A stretch of DNA of 64,000 nucleotides from positions 30,908 to 94,907 of the forward strand of contig NZ_MKIQ01000002.1 of the NCBI RefSeq assembly GCF_001832885.1, read 5' to 3'. Below the pieces are notes generated by a model. That model did no database searches. It was not told where the DNA came from and saw only the letters and a list, made by a program, of their open reading frames with translations. The position numbers and the translations under genes are program-made. This document shows, in pieces, positions 8,862 through 17,766 of this stretch (position 1 is the first letter of the stretch; the number at the start of each line of letters is the position of its first letter). The stretch comes from Floricoccus penangensis (lineage in GTDB: Bacteria; Bacillota; Bacilli; Lactobacillales; Streptococcaceae).

Positions 8862-9050
8862 TCAGAATTGTTTTAAACTTCTTAAATCCATATTAAACTT
8901 CATTATTTTCCATAATAAAGATCCAGCAATAGCAAATGTTGGCAAACCAAGCAAATAATTTTCTTTTCCTAAAAATACTACACTTATTGCTGACATGATA
9001 AAACACACTACCATCATAAAAAGCAAATAAATTTTTAAAGCCTTACCCAT
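8862..9050 (-). CDS. small two-helix membrane protein
   Basis: A 62-residue protein with a basic start, two hydrophobic segments (about residues 7-26 and 31-49) and a short positively charged tail. It has no recognised domain and no similarity that I can see to its neighbours beyond general composition. It belongs to a run of small membrane-protein genes on the same strand (9228-9431, this one, 8616-8831, 8408-8554). Confidence 0.5.
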   Translation of the reverse strand: MGKALKIYLLFMMVVCFIMSAISVVFLGKENYLLGLPTFAIAGSLLWKIMKFNMDLRSLKQF

Positions 9051-9227
9051 ATTTCATTTATCCTTCCTTGACAGATTATGATTATATAAAATATTCATCA
9101 CTCATCTTTACATTATGTACTCCACCGTCTTCTTTAAATACATTTTAGCAAGAATATAATCAAGTAATCTGACATTTATTATATGAAAACTTACAATTTT
9201 GTCAGAATCCTTTGATTGTATACTAAT

Positions 9228-9431
9228 CTAAGAGATATACATATCATCCATTTTAAGTGCATTAACTACTGAAACTACTACCAACAGTACACATATAGCT
9301 CCTAAAAATCTATGACTACTCCAAAAACAGAGTATGCTTGCTACTAGCATTAAAATAAAAGATATAAAACTAAATAAAAAATTTATTTTTCGAATCTTCT
9401 TTATTGATAACATTCCAGTTTGATTTTCCAC
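9228..9431 (-). CDS. small two-helix membrane protein
   Basis: A 67-residue protein with a polar basic N-terminus (Lys-Lys-Ile-Arg-Lys), then two hydrophobic segments (about residues 18-36 and 41-58) and a short acidic end. The frame opens at a GTG preceded by a GGGGGAT sequence; an internal ATG at codon 7 is an alternative. It is the first gene of the small membrane-protein cluster. Function unknown. Confidence 0.45.
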   Translation of the reverse strand: MENQTGMLSIKKIRKINFLFSFISFILMLVASILCFWSSHRFLGAICVLLVVVSVVNALKMDDMYIS

Positions 9432-9722
9432 AATAGTACATCCCCCAAAAATACATATTAAATCTATTCATTAATAAATAAGTATAATAAATTATTTAGT
9501 ATTATTTATTATCTTATCTTAAAAGACCAAAAAACAATCCCAGACATAATATGATTGAATTCTAAATGATTATATCTTTACATTTTTTATTCCCTTTATT
9601 TTTCACACTATATCCAAAAACTTTGTTTACTTTATTTGAAGTATAACACAATAAAATAAATAAAGACAGATTAAAATCATAAGTGGTTATTTTTAAATCA
9701 TAAAAGGCATAAAATGACATAG
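9432..9722. other. AT-rich gap without a recognisable gene
   Basis: Very AT-rich spacer between the small membrane-protein cluster and the valS terminator. I see no coding frame with a ribosome-binding site and no clear structured RNA. It probably holds the promoter of the membrane-protein cluster, but no convincing -35/-10 pair could be chosen. Confidence 0.5.
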
Positions 9723-9756
9723 AAAAACTATCCTCATTCTCACAAGGATAGTTTTT
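9723..9756 (-). terminator. intrinsic terminator of valS
   Basis: Perfect 12-bp arms AAAAACTATCCT (9723-9734) and AGGATAGTTTTT (9745-9756), just downstream of the valS stop codon on the minus strand. Confidence 0.9.
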
Positions 9757-9760
9757 TTAA

Positions 9761-12415
9761 TTATAAGTTTTCTAATTGTTCGATACGTTCTTTTGTCGCA
9801 TTGAATTTTTCTTGATAGTCAGCTTGCTTTTCTTTTTCTTTTTCAACTACTTCTGGTTTAGCATTAGCTACAAATTTTTCGTTAGCTAATTTTTTACCAA
9901 CCATATCTAGTTCTTTTTGCCATTTAGCTAGTTCTTTGTTAAGACGAGTTATTTCATCTTCAACATTGATAAGATCCGCAAGTGGTAGATAGATTTCTGC
10001 ATCTGTTATGACAGCACTCATCGCTTGTGCAGGTGCATCCACATCTGAACTGATTTCTAAAACTTCTGGATTTGTAAATCTTCTTAGGTAATTTTCATTA
10101 GCTTTGAAGAATTCTTCAATTTCAGGAGTTTTTGTTTTGATTAAAATAGTAATTGCCTTGCTTGGTGCTACATTAACTTCAGCACGTGAATTACGTACAC
10201 TTCTGATAACTTCCTTAAGTACTTCGACACCTTGTGCAGCTTGAGCATCATCAAATTCAGGACGAACTTGTGGATATTTTGCTGTTACAAGCGTTTCCTC
10301 AGTATGTGGGATATTTTCAAAAATTTCTTCAGTTACGAATGGCATAATTGGGTGTAATAAACGTAAAATCTGGTCTAAAACATGAGTTAGAACTGAACGA
10401 GTAACCTCTTTTTCAGTCTCATCTTCACCATAAAGAACTTCTTTTGTAAGTTCGATATACCAGTCAGCAAATTCATCCCAGATGAAGTTATAAAGAGCAC
10501 GACCTGCTTCACCAAACTCAAATTTATCAAAGTTTTCTGTAACACGTTCAATTGTCTCATTTAAGCGAGTTAAAATCCAACGGTCAGTTACATTCCCAGC
10601 TTCCTTGTTAGCTACTTTTTCAAGATTAGCTTGAATATCTTCAAGTGTTAAGCCTTCATTATTCATGATGATATAACGGCTCACATTCCAAATCTTATTG
10701 ATGAAGTTCCATGAAGCATCCATTTTTTCATAAGAGAAACGAACGTCTTGACCTGGAGCTGATCCGTTAGATAGGAACCAACGAAGGGCATCTGCACCAT
10801 ATTTTTCAATAACGTCCATTGGATCAATTCCATTACCGAGTGATTTAGACATTTTACGACCACTCTCGTCACGAATTAGTCCATGCATTAGGACATCCTT
10901 AAATGGTCTTTCATCCGTAAATTCTAGGGCTTGGAAAATCATACGACTTACCCAGAAGAAGATAATATCATATCCTGTAACAAGAGTGTTCGTTGGATAA
11001 TAACGTTTAAAGTCTTTTGCTTCTGTATCAGGCCAACCCATAGTAGAAAATGGCCATAGTGCACTTGAGAACCAAGTATCTAGTACATCTTCATCTTGAG
11101 TCCAATTTTCAGCATCTGCTGGTGCGTCCATGCCAACATACATTTCTCCAGTTTCATTGTGGTACCATGCTGGAATTTGATGTCCCCACCATAACTGACG
11201 AGAAATTACCCAATCATGTACATTTTCCATCCATTGGATAAATGTATCATTAAATCTATCTGGGAAGAAGTTAACTCTATCTTCAGTTGCTTGATTTTCA
11301 ATAGCCTTCTTAGATAGTTCTTCCATCTTAACAAACCATTGAGTAGAAAGTCTTGGTTCTACAGGAACACCAGTACGTTCTGAATGTCCTACACTGTGGA
11401 CCATTGGCTCAACTTTAACTAAGTGTCCTTTTTCCTCAAGGGCTTTTACTACTGCCTTACGAGCAGCAAATCTATCCATACCAGCAAAATCACCTGCAAG
11501 CTCATTCATAGTACCGTCAGCATTCATAACATTTACTTGAGGTAAATCATGACGACGGCCAACCTCAAAGTCATTTGGATCATGAGCTGGTGTAATTTTT
11601 ACAACCCCTGTTCCAAATTCAGGATCAGCATGCTCATCACCTACAATCGGAATAGCTTTATTCACTAAAGGTAGAATTACATTTTGGCCGATAAGGTCTT
11701 TATAGCGAGGATCTTCTGGGTTAACCGCTACTGCAGTATCACCAAACATTGTTTCAGGACGAGTAGTTGCTACCTCAAGAGAGCCTTGACCATTTTCAAG
11801 GTCATAGGTCATGTGGTAGAAAGCACCTTCGACATCCTTGTGGATTACTTCGATATCGCTTAGAGCAGTACGAGCAGCAGGATCCCAGTTGATAATATAC
11901 TCGGCACGGTAGATTAATCCTTTACTATAAAGGTCAACGAATACCTTACGAACAGCCTCCGAAAGCCCTGCATCAAGAGTAAAGCGTTCACGAGAATAGT
12001 CGAGTGAAAGTCCTAGTTTACCCCATTGTTCTTTGATGGTAGAAGCATATTCATCCTTCCATTCCCAAACTTTTTCGATGAATTTTTCACGCCCAAGGTC
12101 ATAACGAGTGATACCTTGTTCACGCAAACGTTCCTCAACCTTAGCTTGAGTAGCGATACCCGCATGGTCCATACCAGGTAACCATAAAGTATCAAAACCT
12201 TGCATACGTTTTTGACGAATAATCATATCTTGTAAAGTTGTATCCCAAGCATGTCCCAAGTGAAGTTTACCTGTAACATTTGGTGGTGGAATAACGATGC
12301 TATAAGGTTCAGCATTTACATCGCCTGATGGTTTGAAAACGTCAGCTTCTAACCATTTTTCATAACGCCCTGCTTCAACTTCAGCAGGATTGAATTTTGT
12401 CGAAAGTTCAGTCAT
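9761..12415 (-). CDS. valS: valyl-tRNA synthetase
   Basis: An 884-residue class I aminoacyl-tRNA synthetase that charges tRNA-Val. The HIGH-type motif reads His-Leu-Gly-His in [11 protein letters not shown] (about residue 44), the KMSKS loop is [10 protein letters not shown] near residue 525, and the CP1 editing domain (Ala-Thr-Thr-Arg-Pro-Glu-Thr) lies around residues 215-220. The C-terminal 70 residues form the charged coiled-coil arm typical of bacterial ValRS. It follows a GIY-YIG-like gene by 12 bases, and both lie downstream of a T-box leader. Confidence 0.97.
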   Translation of the reverse strand: MTELSTKFNPAEVEAGRYEKWLEADVFKPSGDVNAEPYSIVIPPPNVTGKLHLGHAWDTTLQDMIIRQKRMQGFDTLWLPGMDHAGIATQAKVEERLREQGITRYDLGREKFIEKVWEWKDEYASTIKEQWGKLGLSLDYSRERFTLDAGLSEAVRKVFVDLYSKGLIYRAEYIINWDPAARTALSDIEVIHKDVEGAFYHMTYDLENGQGSLEVATTRPETMFGDTAVAVNPEDPRYKDLIGQNVILPLVNKAIPIVGDEHADPEFGTGVVKITPAHDPNDFEVGRRHDLPQVNVMNADGTMNELAGDFAGMDRFAARKAVVKALEEKGHLVKVEPMVHSVGHSERTGVPVEPRLSTQWFVKMEELSKKAIENQATEDRVNFFPDRFNDTFIQWMENVHDWVISRQLWWGHQIPAWYHNETGEMYVGMDAPADAENWTQDEDVLDTWFSSALWPFSTMGWPDTEAKDFKRYYPTNTLVTGYDIIFFWVSRMIFQALEFTDERPFKDVLMHGLIRDESGRKMSKSLGNGIDPMDVIEKYGADALRWFLSNGSAPGQDVRFSYEKMDASWNFINKIWNVSRYIIMNNEGLTLEDIQANLEKVANKEAGNVTDRWILTRLNETIERVTENFDKFEFGEAGRALYNFIWDEFADWYIELTKEVLYGEDETEKEVTRSVLTHVLDQILRLLHPIMPFVTEEIFENIPHTEETLVTAKYPQVRPEFDDAQAAQGVEVLKEVIRSVRNSRAEVNVAPSKAITILIKTKTPEIEEFFKANENYLRRFTNPEVLEISSDVDAPAQAMSAVITDAEIYLPLADLINVEDEITRLNKELAKWQKELDMVGKKLANEKFVANAKPEVVEKEKEKQADYQEKFNATKERIEQLENL

Positions 12416-12427
12416 ATATTTCTCCTT

Positions 12428-12994
12428 TTAGTTTAGGTTTAGTCCATTAATTTTAGTATCAAAAAGTTCCTTAAAATACTTCTCTTCTGCTTGATTGTCA
12501 TTGAGATTCCGGTAAAAAGTAAATCCCTCATCTCCTACAAAATCAAGCATATCAGATAAAATCTCTAAATCCCCATCAAATATTCCATATTTTTGTTCAT
12601 CCTGTATAGCTTCTACAGTGTGTAGAATATGAAAAGTTAGATAATCTTCATCATCAGTTAGAAAATTTTCTCTATCCGTAGCAAATTTATCTTGAATACT
12701 TTTGGGAAGGGCATCTTTTTTAGCTTGATTTCCAAGTGGATTGCCAGATCCTGCTGAATACTTAATGTAAGTCTTAATGCGATTATACATACCTTCTTCA
12801 TGAAAAGCAGAACCTATATATCTACTTCCATCTATAAATTCAAGCATATAAATGCCGTGTAGGTTTTTAAGCTTTTTTGATAATTCAGATTCATATCCAC
12901 AAACTGCTAAATATAAATCTTCAGAGCTGTAACTGTAATTACTAGCATTTGAGCTATTAAGATAGTCTTCTGCGTATTGTTTGATTCTTGTCAT
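12428..12994 (-). CDS. GIY-YIG-like domain protein upstream of valS
   Basis: A 188-residue protein. Residues 47-61 read Gly-Ile-Tyr followed after nine residues by Tyr-Ile-Gly, and Arg72 follows in a helix. This is the opening pattern of GIY-YIG nuclease domains, but the downstream catalytic Glu is not obvious. The rest is acidic and helical with no recognised domain. The gene sits between the T-box leader and valS with only 12 bases to valS, so it is probably co-transcribed and induced by uncharged tRNA-Val. Nuclease activity is uncertain; the placement is seen directly. Confidence 0.55.
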   Translation of the reverse strand: MTRIKQYAEDYLNSSNASNYSYSSEDLYLAVCGYESELSKKLKNLHGIYMLEFIDGSRYIGSAFHEEGMYNRIKTYIKYSAGSGNPLGNQAKKDALPKSIQDKFATDRENFLTDDEDYLTFHILHTVEAIQDEQKYGIFDGDLEILSDMLDFVGDEGFTFYRNLNDNQAEEKYFKELFDTKINGLNLN

Positions 12995-13027
12995 TTTACC
13001 TTCTTATTACAATAAAATAATAAAGAA

Positions 13028-13235
13028 AAGCACCCCAACTATATATAAAATATAGTCAGGGTGCTTCACGCACGGTACCACCTGTATTGTGATTAATGTC
13101 CTTTGTATAAACGATTAATCACCACTCAATTTTATTATTTTAATTTAATCACAAGCAACCTTCATTTACCTTTGATAGAACTTTTCAGCAACCAGTTCCT
13201 CTCTCAAATCTCCCGTAAACTACTCCTCTTGATTG
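13028..13235 (-). promoter_or_regulatory. T-box leader, valine type
   Basis: On the minus strand the conserved T-box sequence AGGTGGTACCGTGCG (13069-13083) is followed by a strong terminator (arms 13028-13036 and 13058-13066, then a T run). Upstream, a Stem I can be drawn with a GAAC/GTTC apical stem, a TTTGA/TCAAA stem and a GTTTAC/GTAAAT stem. A GAAG-GTT-G stretch below them puts a candidate GUU (Val) specifier at 13157-13159. Uncharged tRNA should stabilise the antiterminator and allow transcription of the GIY-YIG-like gene and valS. The class is certain; the specifier call is inferred from context. Confidence 0.9.
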
Positions 13236-13240
13236 TTACT

Positions 13241-13269
13241 AGTCTAGCAGATTTAAAAGAATTTTTCAA
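13241..13269 (-). promoter_or_regulatory. promoter of the T-box/valS operon
   Basis: Minus-strand TTGAAA (13264-13269), a 17-base spacer, then TAGACT (13241-13246) preceded by TGC, giving an extended -10. It lies immediately upstream of the T-box leader and downstream of the ClbS-like gene stop. Confidence 0.7.
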
Positions 13270-13276
13270 ATTAAAT

Positions 13277-13798
13277 TTATTTCTTATCAATCATTGCTAC
13301 TTTTTTCCATTTTCGAATTTTAGTACGAAAATTTGTAAACGGAGCTACAGAGTTTATATGTACCCATTTCCATATTGGCCACATGGCAGCCGTAGTAGCC
13401 CAATTGCGCTTCTCAGGTTCAAAAAGTTCTTCATCTGATAAACTTTCAAGCCAATCACATAATTCATCCACTTTTCCAGTTAATAAATCTATTCGTTCCT
13501 TAAGAGAGAGTTGAGCATAGTTTTCATAGAATGATTGATATAAGCCTCCAAGATTATTCCACTTGTAGTCAGCTGTTGGGGTAATAACCTTTATCCCTGA
13601 TATTTCATCTTTTTCCCACGATAATAATAGATTTATCCATCCAAGCTGATAAGCTAAATTTTCAGCAGGTGTCTTATCTACTCCGTCAATTCGAATATCT
13701 TTCATATCTTCAGGGATAGCCTTAAATTCTTCTATATATTTTCCATAGCTAGCATGTATTGCGTCTATCAACTCCTGCTTACTATCATATGATTTCAT
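13277..13798 (-). CDS. ClbS/DfsB family four-helix bundle protein
   Basis: A 173-residue protein matching the ClbS/DfsB family (formerly DUF1706), a DinB-like helical fold. The family signature is visible as an N-terminal Ser-Lys-Gln-Glu-Leu-Ile-Asp-Ala-Ile helix, Leu-Gly-Trp-Ile-Asn-Leu-Leu-Leu-Ser-Trp-Glu, and a Trp-Pro-Ile-Trp-Lys-Trp-Val-His-Ile-Asn-Ser-Val-Ala-Pro-Phe segment near the C-terminus. ClbS of E. coli hydrolyses or protects against colibactin; most homologues are uncharacterised and may act on electrophilic toxins. It lies 19 bases after the mepB remnant and may share its transcript. Confidence 0.8.
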   Translation of the reverse strand: MKSYDSKQELIDAIHASYGKYIEEFKAIPEDMKDIRIDGVDKTPAENLAYQLGWINLLLSWEKDEISGIKVITPTADYKWNNLGGLYQSFYENYAQLSLKERIDLLTGKVDELCDWLESLSDEELFEPEKRNWATTAAMWPIWKWVHINSVAPFTNFRTKIRKWKKVAMIDKK

Positions 13799-13817
13799 AC
13801 TTTTTAGTTCCTCTACT

Positions 13818-14276
13818 CTAATAGTTAGTAGTCAAATGCTCAAAATATTTAACTTGCCATTTTTGCGTTTTAAGAGCTGTTTTATTAAGTCCAACTTCCC
13901 AAGCTGGATAAACTCTAAATGCCATTTTCCCACGTTTAGCATCAGATATTATACCTTTGCTGACAAGAACATCTTTGGGAAACTTAAAAATACCTTCTTT
14001 GTTTTCATCTTTAATAATCACAAATAAGAATTCTGGGCTTTCTTCTTTATTGAATGAACGGTTATTATTATCTTCATCCTTTTTCCAAATTGCAAGAAAA
14101 TATCCTTTTTTAGTTGGAGTTTTCTTAGCCAATCTACTTCTAAAACTTAAAGAATTACATGAAAGTGCTGCGTACTATTGGTTATATTTTTCAATAATCA
14201 AATCATCATCTGAAAAATCCTGATTGAAATATGAAGACAGTATAGATTTTGATATCTTAATACTCTCTTTGTCCAA
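13818..14276 (-). pseudogene. mepB: mepB-like gene with in-frame amber stop
   Basis: Read in one frame from a TTG at 14276, preceded by GAGGGA, this gives about 152 codons with the layout of MepB family proteins (PF08877), including the Ala-Lys-Lys-Thr-Pro-Thr-Lys-Lys-Gly-Tyr-Phe block and the Thr-Gln-Lys-Trp-Gln end. A TAG (14175-14177, codon 34) interrupts it. The part after the stop could be made from a TTG at 14132 as a 104-residue C-terminal fragment. MepB of S. aureus lies in the mepRAB multidrug operon and has unknown activity. The 5' end overlaps the DUF1912 gene by 20 bases. Confidence 0.7.
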
Positions 14277-14511
14277 ATAATCCCTCAGGTAGGTCGTGAA
14301 ATCCTTTTTGTGCTTTATAGTTATCGAATTTTCCTAGTAGATATTTATATGCATCTAGTCTACTTTCATAACGAATAACGGCGTCCACTGCACGCGCATC
14401 ATCATCTTCGTCTGCTACTTTTTGAGCCTCACCCATGGCCATCTCATTAACCATAACCTGTGTGCTAAGCCATTCTTCAAAATCCTTTAAAAATTCTTGT
14501 TCGTAAGTCAT
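14257..14511 (-). CDS. DUF1912 family protein
   Basis: An 84-residue acidic helical protein very close to the DUF1912 family (PF08930), which is found almost only in Streptococcaceae. The Met-Thr-Tyr-Glu-Gln-Glu-Phe-Leu-Lys-Asp-Phe-Glu start, the Arg-Tyr-Glu-Ser-Arg-Leu-Asp-Ala-Tyr-Lys-Tyr-Leu-Leu-Gly-Lys-Phe block and the Phe-His-Asp-Leu-Pro-Glu-Gly-Leu-Phe-Gly end are all present. Its function is unknown. It follows a GNAT acetyltransferase by 15 bases, probably in one transcript. Confidence 0.88.
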   Translation of the reverse strand: MTYEQEFLKDFEEWLSTQVMVNEMAMGEAQKVADEDDDARAVDAVIRYESRLDAYKYLLGKFDNYKAQKGFHDLPEGLFGQREY

Positions 14512-14526
14512 ATTTATCTTCCTTCT

Positions 14527-15048
14527 TTATTTTAATATTAGTTGATAGGCATATCGTAGTCCCTCAAACATCACGTTTCCTCGGTATTCAAAGCCTTGTT
14601 TTTCAAGTACTCCACGCATAACCTTGTTCTCGGGATGAGTATCTACACGAAAATCAGTAAATCCTTGCATTCTCATGGTACTCAATATATTTGACCAAAA
14701 GATATTTGCTAACCCAAGTCCCCTAAATTCAGCAGACAAAGCCATACGATGGATAGTGACGTAATTTTCTGCTCCATCACTTTCTTGCCACTTGCCGTCA
14801 GCTATCTTCTGGTAAGCTGGTTCGACACTTGTCATTATGACAGCATAACCTGCAATCTTCTCATTTACCACGAGTACACAAGCTTCCTTTTCAGAACTTC
14901 TGATATCATCTTCAATATCAGAAACTGCTGGATATTCATTTTGCCACTGGTCGATTTTTTGCTGAGCCAGATATCCTTTAGCTGATGCTATGATCTGCAT
15001 GATCTCTGCTAAATCTTCTAATTTTGCTTGTCTAATGTAGACTGTCAT
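14527..15048 (-). CDS. GNAT family N-acetyltransferase
   Basis: A 173-residue acetyltransferase. The acetyl-CoA loop reads Arg-Gly-Leu-Gly-Leu-Ala at about residues 112-117 after an Ile-His-Arg-Met-Ala-Leu strand, and Phe-Arg-Val-Asp-Thr-His-Pro-Glu-Asn follows, giving the typical motif A and B order. An N-terminal Ile-Arg-Gln-Ala-Lys-Leu-Glu-Asp-Leu-Ala-Glu-Ile start is standard for the family. Substrate cannot be read from the sequence. It is the first gene of a group with DUF1912 and the mepB remnant. Confidence 0.85.
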   Translation of the reverse strand: MTVYIRQAKLEDLAEIMQIIASAKGYLAQQKIDQWQNEYPAVSDIEDDIRSSEKEACVLVVNEKIAGYAVIMTSVEPAYQKIADGKWQESDGAENYVTIHRMALSAEFRGLGLANIFWSNILSTMRMQGFTDFRVDTHPENKVMRGVLEKQGFEYRGNVMFEGLRYAYQLILK

Positions 15049-15104
15049 AATCTAATTTCCACCTTGCAATAAGTATAACAAAGTCTCTTCCTTTTCTCAA
15101 AGAA

Positions 15105-15989
15105 CTAAATATCCTTTTGGAGAAAAGCGATTGAGACGATTACTAGAATAAAGCCGATTATCTCAATGTAAGTCAGTCTATGACTAAAGACAAAAATTGA
15201 TAAGATGTTTGAAAGGATGGGCTCCCAGGCAGTTAACACTCCCGCTAGTGCTGGGCTGATGTATTTTACGCTTGAGAGATATACCAGATAGGCGAAAAGT
15301 GTGCCGAGAATGATTACAACTGTTAAATGTCCAATTGTGGTAAAGTTGAAAACTCCTGTTGGTTTCCATAATGGATGAACAATATTTGCTGGTATCCCTG
15401 CTATTATCATTCCCCAGCCAACGACTAAGATAGTGCTATATTTTTTTAAAATCCTTTGTGGTTGAATGCTGTAAATTGCAAGGCTTACGGCTGTCATGAT
15501 TCCCCAGAATAATGGTGGAAAAGACGTTATGAGATTTGATATATTTCCTTTTGTTACTATTAAAAGAACGCCAATACTTGTTGCAAATAAGAGAACAAAT
15601 GTTTTAGCCGAAGGCATCTTTTTATTTTTAATGGCTTCATAAATAATTATGAAAAATGGACATGTATATTGAAGAATAGTAGCTAATGCTGAATTGCTAA
15701 GTTCAATGGTCTTAAAAAATGCAAATTGGAGCATGAACATTCCAGCAAAAGAGAAAATAATAATATCGATTAAATCCCTCTTGTTTTTGAAAATCTCAAA
15801 TATCTTTTCCTTAAAAATAAATTTTGCACTAAGAAGTAACAAAATTCCTGATATTACAGTTCTCGCTGTGACTACCCAACTAGCAGTGAAGCCATAATCT
15901 TCAAATAGTATCTGACCTGAAATTCCTGATATAGCCCATAAACTACAAGCTAATAATGCTAAAAATATACCTTTATTCTTTGTTCCCAT
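15105..15989 (-). CDS. EamA/DMT family transporter
   Basis: A 294-residue polytopic membrane protein with ten predicted hydrophobic segments in two similar halves, each an EamA repeat. The start Lys-Gly-Ile-Phe-Leu-Ala-Leu-Leu-Ala-Cys-Ser-Leu-Trp-Ala-Ile-Ser-Gly and the end-of-repeat Leu-Ser-Asn-Ser-Ala-Leu-Ala-Thr-Ile-Leu-Gln-Tyr match drug/metabolite exporters of the RhaT/YdcZ group. The open frame extends 12 codons upstream, but AAGGAG lies 6 bases before the ATG at 15989, so that start is preferred. It probably exports a metabolite; the substrate is unknown. Confidence 0.85.
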   Translation of the reverse strand: MGTKNKGIFLALLACSLWAISGISGQILFEDYGFTASWVVTARTVISGILLLLSAKFIFKEKIFEIFKNKRDLIDIIIFSFAGMFMLQFAFFKTIELSNSALATILQYTCPFFIIIYEAIKNKKMPSAKTFVLLFATSIGVLLIVTKGNISNLITSFPPLFWGIMTAVSLAIYSIQPQRILKKYSTILVVGWGMIIAGIPANIVHPLWKPTGVFNFTTIGHLTVVIILGTLFAYLVYLSSVKYISPALAGVLTAWEPILSNILSIFVFSHRLTYIEIIGFILVIVSIAFLQKDI

Positions 15990-16074
15990 ACGTATCTCCT
16001 TATAATTGTTATAACTATAATACAAAAATACTCTATTAACTAGACCTTTAGTGTTTATTTCTTGTACAAAAAAA

Positions 16075-16093
16075 AGACCGAATTGTTCGGTCT
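16075..16093 (-). terminator. intrinsic terminator of rlmD
   Basis: AGACCGAA (16075-16082) and TTCGGTCT (16086-16093) arms with a short loop, followed on the minus strand by eight Ts, eight bases past the rlmD stop. Confidence 0.9.
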
Positions 16094-16100
16094 CAAAATT

Positions 16101-17456
16101 CTATTTTCTTGTTAATTTAACTACACATTCTGTTCGAGCTGTTTGTGGGAACATATCAACTGATTGTAAGTATTCAACATTGTATACTTGCGATAATTTA
16201 ACTAGGTCACGTGCAAGTGTCGATACATTACATGATACATAAACCATTTTTTCTGGTTTATATTCCACTATTAAATCCAGTAGTTTATCATCTAATCCAG
16301 TTCTAGGTGGGTCGACAATTATAGCATCTGCCCTATAACCTTCTTTATACCACTTAGGAATGATATCCTCAGCTTGTCCAACCTCGTAATGAGTGTTATC
16401 AAAACCTAGATTTTCTGCATTCTTCTTAGCATCATCAATCCCTTGTGCGATTACATCCATTCCACGAACTGACTTCACTTTTGAAGCAAAAGCTAAGCCA
16501 ATTGTTCCTACTCCACAATATGCGTCTATGATATTGTCATTTTCTGATACATCAAGTGCGTTTATAGCTTCTTGATAAAGGACATTTGTCTGCATACTAT
16601 TAAGTTGATAAAAGGCGCGTGGGCTAAGAGAAAATTCATAATCTAATACTTCTTCATTAATGGCCTCTTGTCCCCAAATAATTTCAGTATGTTGTCCATA
16701 AATTTCTGACGATTTTTTCGTATTAATATTAAGAGCAATTGTCTTGATTTGCGGATATTCTGCCACTAAATCTTTCGATATTCGGTCTAAATTAATATTT
16801 TTACTCGAGATAAAAACTAGCTGAACTTGGTCTGATTTCATAGCATGACGGACCATAACTGTCCTTAGACCCTGACTTCTCCTTTCATCAAATAAAGGAA
16901 GTTTATATTTAGAAATCAAATTACGAATAGTATTGATTATCGATTGAGTTAATTGGTCTTGAACTAGACAGTCTTTTATATCAATTAAACGGTGAGAGTT
17001 TTCAGCATACAGACCTACGTTCACCTTGTCTTTGATTTGACGAGTTTGAAACTGTAGTTTGTTACGATAATGCCAAGGTTCCTTCATACCCATCGTTGGT
17101 CTCAATTCATAATCCGAAAAACCTTCTGGTTTGAATTTTTGAAGGGATTGCTTAAGAATATCACGCTTAAATTCCAACTGAGCTGAATACTCAAGGTGCA
17201 TAATCTGGCAACCTCCGCATTCTTCGTAGTACTTACATGCTGGGTCTACTCTTTGACGTGATTTTTTATTAATATTTACAATTTCTGCTTCTACATAACG
17301 GCCTTGAGCTTTAGTAATAACAGAATAAACTTCTTCCTTAGGGAGCGCCCCTTTTACAAATACAGTTTGTCCTTTAAAATTACCAATACCTTCGCCATTT
17401 ATCCCCATCTTTTTTATTTTAAGGGGGATTTTTTGTCCTACTTTTAAATATACCAT
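16101..17456 (-). CDS. rlmD: 23S rRNA (uracil-1939-C5) methyltransferase RlmD
   Basis: A 451-residue RNA methyltransferase. An N-terminal TRAM domain (about residues 5-60) is followed by a Cys cluster (Cys-x5-Cys-Gly-Gly-Cys, about 72-81) expected to hold a 4Fe-4S centre, then a SAM-binding domain with [10 protein letters not shown] and the catalytic Cys in [11 protein letters not shown]. It methylates U1939 (or an equivalent) of 23S rRNA. The frame opens 17 codons earlier, but the ATG at 17456 fits the TRAM start and lies just 6 bases after a perfect TATAAT, with no ribosome-binding site, so a leaderless mRNA is likely. Confidence 0.93.
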   Translation of the reverse strand: MVYLKVGQKIPLKIKKMGINGEGIGNFKGQTVFVKGALPKEEVYSVITKAQGRYVEAEIVNINKKSRQRVDPACKYYEECGGCQIMHLEYSAQLEFKRDILKQSLQKFKPEGFSDYELRPTMGMKEPWHYRNKLQFQTRQIKDKVNVGLYAENSHRLIDIKDCLVQDQLTQSIINTIRNLISKYKLPLFDERRSQGLRTVMVRHAMKSDQVQLVFISSKNINLDRISKDLVAEYPQIKTIALNINTKKSSEIYGQHTEIIWGQEAINEEVLDYEFSLSPRAFYQLNSMQTNVLYQEAINALDVSENDNIIDAYCGVGTIGLAFASKVKSVRGMDVIAQGIDDAKKNAENLGFDNTHYEVGQAEDIIPKWYKEGYRADAIIVDPPRTGLDDKLLDLIVEYKPEKMVYVSCNVSTLARDLVKLSQVYNVEYLQSVDMFPQTARTECVVKLTRK

Positions 17457-17462
17457 AGAAGT

Positions 17463-17471
17463 ATTATAACA
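17463..17471 (-). promoter_or_regulatory. extended -10 promoter for rlmD
   Basis: Minus-strand TGTTATAAT, a perfect extended -10. Only six bases separate it from the chosen ATG of rlmD, so the start site of transcription falls on or beside the A of that ATG. No clear -35 is present. Confidence 0.65.
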
Positions 17472-17515
17472 TTTAATATGAAAAATCTTCTTCAAAAGTA
17501 CGTACAATACTAAAA

Positions 17516-17561
17516 GCTATTTTATAAACTTCTATCATAGTGAATTGTGATAGAAAATAGC
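17516..17561. repeat. bulged inverted repeat upstream of rlmD and gdh
   Basis: The right arm TGATAGAAAATAGC (17548-17561) pairs with a left arm made of GCTATTTT and TTCTATCA, separated by a bulge (17516-17537). The repeat lies in the space between rlmD and the glucose dehydrogenase operon. It could be an operator or a transcript end; no T run of note follows. Confidence 0.45.
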
Positions 17562-17766
17562 ATCAACTAACACTTCATAATATCAAAAAAAAAATCAAAT
17601 TTACAATATTTACTGCGTACAGTTTATCTGTGCAATTTCTAAAGAAAAGTTATATTATGAAGCCATATTAAATGAGGAGGTGATTATTAGAAGAGAAATT
17701 ATGGGGAATTTTATCTAATGTCGTAACTAACTTAATACTTAATACAAATTAAAAAGGAGAATTAAT

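Noticed and set aside
11050..11241. Plus-strand reading frame opposite valS
   Set aside because: It lies wholly within valS on the other strand, has no ribosome-binding site and no recognisable product; many similar shadow frames opposite gltB, dnaX and other genes were dropped for the same reason.
13103..13438. Plus-strand frame across the T-box leader and ClbS-like gene
   Set aside because: It overlaps a structured leader and a recognised gene, and the product has no family features.
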